Assembly (NCBI GenBank): GCA_001025035.1
Contig: LCZK01000007.1
Location: 1-64,000 of the forward strand
Direction of reading: 5' to 3'
DNA: 64,000 nucleotides
Source of the DNA: Actinobacteria bacterium IMCC26207
Lineage (GTDB): Bacteria > Actinomycetota > Acidimicrobiia > Acidimicrobiales > Microtrichaceae
The notes beneath the pieces are model-generated. The model saw only the letters and a list, made by a program, of their open reading frames with translations. It made no database searches and was not told the origin of the DNA. How positions within the stretch are numbered: the first letter of the stretch is position 1; the number at the start of each line of letters is the position of its first letter. The position numbers and the translations under genes are program-made. Of the stretch, positions 60,519-64,000 are shown piece after piece.

Positions 60519-61838
60519 TTAGCGCGTGGCCGCGTAGGCCTTTGCTTGCTTTCCAACCAGGCTGAGGATGTCACCCATCACTAAGTTCACGTCTTGCAGA
60601 TGCAGGCCCCACTCGGGGGTCAGATCTCCGCCGATGTCATCAATTCTGGGCCCGTCTGGATCGCCGTTGATGGTTGCCTCTAGGTAGCTGAACCCGTCAC
60701 GCTGCACGCACTCTCCGGTTACCAAGCCAGGGGTTTGCACAAAGGGTGTCGTGACTTGCCCGAATGCTGGATCCACCCAGCGGGATGAATCGCTACCCGC
60801 TGCGCTTGCATCGCTGGCATCCCCGGACAGGATTGAACTGCCGGTTGCTGCCTGAAAATATGAATCCAGGGGTGCCGGTCCGCCTGCGAGAGCTGCTGGG
60901 TTATTGCAGGCTGCGACCTGACCGGGTTGACCGCCTCGCACAGCACCAAAGTACGAACCTGCCACGGGTGGCGAGGTCGAACGGAACGTTGCCCAACTGA
61001 CGACACAAGCGTTTTGTTCGGCCTTTCGGCACAACGGAAGATTTGCAAAATCTCCGCCGACATCGGCCCCGTCAGGCACGCTGACAGAACCTCCGGCTAG
61101 GTAGGCAGCAATCAGTCGATCACGAACATCCGGGTTTGGATCAATCTCTTCCTTCAGCAGTTCGATCAACATGAAGGTTCCCTGCGAATGACCGATCAGC
61201 ACCACTCCGCGTCCCTGATTATCGGTCGCCATGTACTCCTTCCATGAGTCAAGTACGTCGTTGTAGCCAAGCTTTGGGTCTGCTGTAGAGGCAGACGCGC
61301 CGCCCATGCTGCTCACCAAACCTGCCAACGTGCGTTGCCTGTACACGGGTGCAAAAACCCGACACTCCTGGCCGAGCCTGGCCGCCTGATTGAGCGCGGC
61401 ATAGCCCTCCTCCTGATCGCTCGCTATCAGGTCACTGGTCTCTGAAGGGTCCCGAGAAATCGTGGGGTACACATAGAAACAATCAATCGGCGCATCCGGG
61501 TTTGCGCTCCAGGGCTCAACCTTGGTGCTGCCGTCAGCTTCAATAACGGTTGCATCCAAATCACCATCACAGATGTCCTCCTTGTCGGGGCGGCACACCC
61601 AGTTGGCAGGGTCTGCATAGATGGCGCTTTGGTAGCCGGCGTAACGCTGCAGCGGGGCTTGGTCAGTTTTTGGCTTCGCCGTGGTGGAGGGCGAGCTGGC
61701 ACTGTCGTTGCTGGTGTCGCTGCTGCTGCATGCGGCTGTGATCACAAGCGCAATTGCAACGAACGTGGCGGCTATGAGTTTGTTTTTGGTCTGGTTCTGG
61801 CGAGGCACGAGCCAAAGGTACTTGCACTCTCTCCTCAC
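60519..61838 (-). CDS. DUF3089 lipoprotein hydrolase
   Basis: The start is uncertain: GTG 61838 or GTG 61808; the latter gives a signal peptide of normal length with lipobox ITAAC. The mature part is a DUF3089 alpha/beta hydrolase-like domain: CFYVYPTISRDP, CRVFAPVYRQRTL, nucleophile VLIGHSQGTF (Ser near 218), and several Cys that may be paired. Function outside the cell is unknown; a secreted esterase is likely. Confidence 0.82.
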   Translation of the reverse strand: MRRECKYLWLVPRQNQTKNKLIAATFVAIALVITAACSSSDTSNDSASSPSTTAKPKTDQAPLQRYAGYQSAIYADPANWVCRPDKEDICDGDLDATVIEADGSTKVEPWSANPDAPIDCFYVYPTISRDPSETSDLIASDQEEGYAALNQAARLGQECRVFAPVYRQRTLAGLVSSMGGASASTADPKLGYNDVLDSWKEYMATDNQGRGVVLIGHSQGTFMLIELLKEEIDPNPDVRDRLIAAYLAGGSVSVPDGADVGGDFANLPLCRKAEQNACVVSWATFRSTSPPVAGSYFGAVRGGQPGQVAACNNPAALAGGPAPLDSYFQAATGSSILSGDASDASAAGSDSSRWVDPAFGQVTTPFVQTPGLVTGECVQRDGFSYLEATINGDPDGPRIDDIGGDLTPEWGLHLQDVNLVMGDILSLVGKQAKAYAATR

Positions 61839-61955
61839 AGTTCGGCAACCCCAGTTGGGTGATCCCTTGCTGGCGCCTTAGACGCAACAGTTACCGGGCA
61901 GTAACATGCCGACATCTGTTCGTCGACCTTATTGGGTCACTAAGGAAGGTTCACC

Positions 61956-63137
61956 ATGCCTGGTTCCATCATTATGTCCGGTGCACGCACTCCGATTGGC
62001 AAGCTGTCTGGCGCTCTCGCTGGTTTCAGCGGCACAGATCTTGGGGCGATCGCGATCAAAGAGGCGCTTGTTCGGGCTGGGGTCGATCCCGAGCAGGTCG
62101 ACTATGTGTTCATGGGTCAGGTGCTACTCGCAGGCGCTGGTCAGATGACTGCACGCCAGGCTTCTACCAAAGCTGGCATTCCGTTATCGGTTCCTTCAAC
62201 CACCATCAACAAGGTCTGCTTGTCGGGTATTAACTCGATCATGATGGCCGATTTGCTCATCCAGTCTGGCCAAGCAGACATCGTCGTAGCAGGCGGCATG
62301 GAGTCAATGACCAACGCCCCGTACCTGCTGCCTGGCGCACGAGCCGGCATGCGCCTCGGTGATGGCAAGGTCATTGATTCAATGATGCACGACGGCCTGT
62401 TCTGCGCCATCGACCAGATTGCTATGGGAGGCGGAACTGAGAAGTACGCAGCAACTGCTGGCCTGAGTCGCGAATCCCAAGATGCTCTGTCGGCCAACTC
62501 TCATGAGCGTGCCGCTCAGGCTCAGAAGAACGGTCTGTTTGATAACGAGATTGTGAACGTAGAGATTCCCCAGCGCAAGGGTGACCCGATCCTGTTCACA
62601 CTTGACGAGGGTGTTCGCGGCGAAACCACTTTGGATTCGCTGTCGAAGTTGCGTCCCGCATTTGATAAAGCCGGCAACATTACTGCTGGCAACGCCTCAC
62701 AAATCTCTGACGGTGGAGCTGCTGTGATCGTGGTCTCTCAGGCCGTGGCCGAGCGTCTCAGTGGCAATCCTCTTGGCGAGATCGTCTCGTACGGCCAAGT
62801 TGCCGGACCCGATGCTTCGCTGCTGACGCAGCCATCACGCGCGATTCTTCAGGCGCTTGAGCGTGCAGGCAAGTCGGTTAGCGATGTTGATTTGTTCGAG
62901 TTGAACGAGGCATTTGCGGCCGTGGGCGTTGCCTCCATGGCAGACCTTAGAGTCACCGACGAAATCGTCAACGTGAACGGTGGAGCGATTGCCCTTGGTC
63001 ACCCAATCGGCATGTCAGGAACTCGCATCACGATGACAATCCTGAACGAGTTGGCCCGACGCGGTGGTGGACTTGGCGCAGCGGCGCTGTGCGGTGGCGG
63101 CGGCCAGGGCGACGCCTTGCTCGTCAAGACCGTCTAA
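61956..63137 (+). CDS. Acetyl-CoA acetyltransferase (thiolase)
   Basis: This 393-residue biosynthetic-type thiolase has AGGAAGG eight bases before the start. Catalytic Cys in STTINKVCLSGINSI (near residue 89), QSGQADIVVAGGMESMTNA, catalytic His in ALGHPIGMSGTRI (near 350), and the second Cys in ALCGGGGQGDALLVKTV. It condenses two acetyl-CoA to acetoacetyl-CoA or does the reverse. Acetoacetyl-CoA leads to crotonyl-CoA, so it may feed the nearby ccr. Confidence 0.93.
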   Translation: MPGSIIMSGARTPIGKLSGALAGFSGTDLGAIAIKEALVRAGVDPEQVDYVFMGQVLLAGAGQMTARQASTKAGIPLSVPSTTINKVCLSGINSIMMADLLIQSGQADIVVAGGMESMTNAPYLLPGARAGMRLGDGKVIDSMMHDGLFCAIDQIAMGGGTEKYAATAGLSRESQDALSANSHERAAQAQKNGLFDNEIVNVEIPQRKGDPILFTLDEGVRGETTLDSLSKLRPAFDKAGNITAGNASQISDGGAAVIVVSQAVAERLSGNPLGEIVSYGQVAGPDASLLTQPSRAILQALERAGKSVSDVDLFELNEAFAAVGVASMADLRVTDEIVNVNGGAIALGHPIGMSGTRITMTILNELARRGGGLGAAALCGGGGQGDALLVKTV

Positions 63138-63189
63138 CCCCAGCACAACAAACGGGGACCCTCGCCCTCTTTACCCTCAACTCTGCGGC

Positions 63190-63234
63190 ATTGGCGCCGG
63201 TAAGCTACGGAATCCGTCGCTTACCGGCGCCAAT
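63190..63234. repeat. 45-bp palindromic repeat element, copy 2
   Basis: Same arms as the element at 49770 (ATTGGCGCCGGTAAGC / GCTTACCGGCGCCAAT). The inner 14 bp are TACGGAATCCGTCG instead of GACGGAATCCGTAG, so the two flank changes are mirror images. It stands 52 bp after the thiolase stop. Confidence 0.9.
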
Positions 63235-63276
63235 AGTTTTGCTTCCCCCAATTCACCTCTCATTTGGGGGACGCTC

Positions 63277-64000
63277 ATGTCCTGGTTCACAGAGGGCGCT
63301 GTTATCGCTGCCCGTCAATATGGTTTTGTCACGCATGCCCAACTGATCGGCATTGGGGGCTCAAGTTCGCAGATTCTGCGTGCAGTCAGGTCAGCTCGCC
63401 TCGAAGGCCACGGTAAAGCCGTCTTCAGATACCCCGGCTCTGCGCTCGATTGGCAGGCCCGAGTCATGCTGGCAGTGATTGCGACTGGTCCGCTTGCGGT
63501 GGCGAGCTTTCGAACTGCCGCAGCACTGTGGAATTTTGATCACTACCGCCAGGGACCCATCGAAGTTCTGTGCCCCCGTTGGGCGCGATGCCACGAGCGG
63601 CCCGTGCTCATCCACGAGACACGGCAACTGCCGACTCGGGACTTGACGGTGCATCTCGGGATTCCGATCACTGCGCCCACTCGCACCCTGATCGACCTAG
63701 GCCGCTACCTACCGGCTAGGCGACTTGGTCAAATGATGGACGACGCTGTGCGCAGAAAGATGACTTCCTACGAGGAACTTCATTTGCGAGTTGCAGAACT
63801 AGCTCGGCCTGGGCGCACTGGAATCGGCCGGGCGCGCGTGGCGTTATCGACTCGAGGAGTGCATTCAGTGGTTCCTGATAGTTCGCTAGAAGTTCTGGCT
63901 TTACGCATCCTTGACGAGGCCGGGGTTCCCGAGCCTGTTGTGCACCATTCGATTCATGTTGAGGATCAGCTTTTTGTGGTGGACATCGCCTGGCCCGAGG
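63277..64000 (+). CDS. AbiEi/DUF559-like protein, truncated by window end
   Basis: At least 241 residues from ATG 63277, with GGGGGAC before it and no stop in the window. The N-terminus (EGAVIAARQYGFVTHAQLIG) is a winged-helix part like AbiEi antitoxins. The middle (TAAALWNFD, LPTRDLTVHLGIPI, TAPTRTLIDLGRYLP) is the usual actinobacterial AbiEi_4-type continuation. The last part seen (SLEVLALRILDEAGVPEPV, VVDIAWPE) is the start of a Vsr/DUF559 nuclease-like domain. It is a common orphan type in this phylum. Confidence 0.7.
   Translation, partial: MSWFTEGAVIAARQYGFVTHAQLIGIGGSSSQILRAVRSARLEGHGKAVFRYPGSALDWQARVMLAVIATGPLAVASFRTAAALWNFDHYRQGPIEVLCPRWARCHERPVLIHETRQLPTRDLTVHLGIPITAPTRTLIDLGRYLPARRLGQMMDDAVRRKMTSYEELHLRVAELARPGRTGIGRARVALSTRGVHSVVPDSSLEVLALRILDEAGVPEPVVHHSIHVEDQLFVVDIAWPE

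Overview
The window reads as chromosomal DNA of a high-GC actinobacterium, probably an aquatic member of the Acidimicrobiia (Ilumatobacter/acIV-like); this is inferred from gene content and not proven. Supporting it are several DUF2510 proteins, an actinobacterial acyl-CoA carboxylase with a separate small epsilon subunit, an ethylmalonyl-CoA-type crotonyl-CoA carboxylase/reductase, many lipoproteins with Thr/Ser-rich linkers after the lipobox, and frequent GTG and TTG starts.

Region 1-25.6 kb is mostly ordinary chromosome. It holds a pentapeptide-repeat protein with extreme base skew (cut by or starting at the window edge), tRNA-Gly(CCC), a TrpB2-type tryptophan synthase beta chain, two divergent large surface lipoproteins (one PKD plus poly-Gly), a stand-alone A-T-TE non-ribosomal peptide synthetase, a run of exported hydrolases, an MftG-like GMC oxidoreductase, an operon for acyl-CoA carboxylase (pccB-accE) with a phosphoesterase and a CoA-transferase, a LOG-family protein, an ATP-dependent DNA ligase, a stand-alone 5'-3' exonuclease, and a DUF2510-scramblase protein.

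Region 25.6-51.5 kb looks like a defence island. It contains a second pentapeptide protein, a GmrSD-like DUF262/HNH restriction protein, a McrB-like ATPase followed 8 bp later by a DUF2357/PD-(D/E)XK partner, another nuclease-like protein, and several gene fragments. At its centre is a four-gene, translationally coupled minus-strand operon (36.0-46.3 kb). It encodes an excisionase-type HTH protein, a 1240-residue protein joining a DUF4338/DruA-like region to a P-loop NTPase, a 519-residue DptG-like protein, and a 1588-residue protein with a PD-(D/E)XK site and a C-terminal HerA/FtsK motor resembling DptH. No dnd modification genes, no DruE helicase and no methyltransferase lie in the window. 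The operon is flanked by 77-bp imperfect direct repeats (34971-35047 and 46350-46426) that are two copies of the 3' end of one gene, which marks it as a discrete mobile or duplicated unit. This is the best candidate for an undescribed system. Beyond it are a STAS/ATPase/STAS regulator, a HEAT-repeat protein, a DUF2510 repeat protein and a NERD-helicase.

Region 51.5-64 kb returns to chromosome: a dual-specificity phosphatase and an HDAC-family hydrolase, a GGDEF-EAL protein with a molybdopterin-fold lipoprotein, an amidohydrolase divergent from a TetR regulator with a palindrome at its start codon, the ccr-mce operon, a DUF3089 lipoprotein, a thiolase, and a truncated AbiEi/DUF559-like gene at the right edge. 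PccB, the CoA-transferase, Ccr, Mce and the thiolase together suggest ethylmalonyl-/propionyl-CoA carbon flow. A 45-bp palindromic element occurs twice (49770 and 63190), and short tandem duplications sit at several gene 3' ends.
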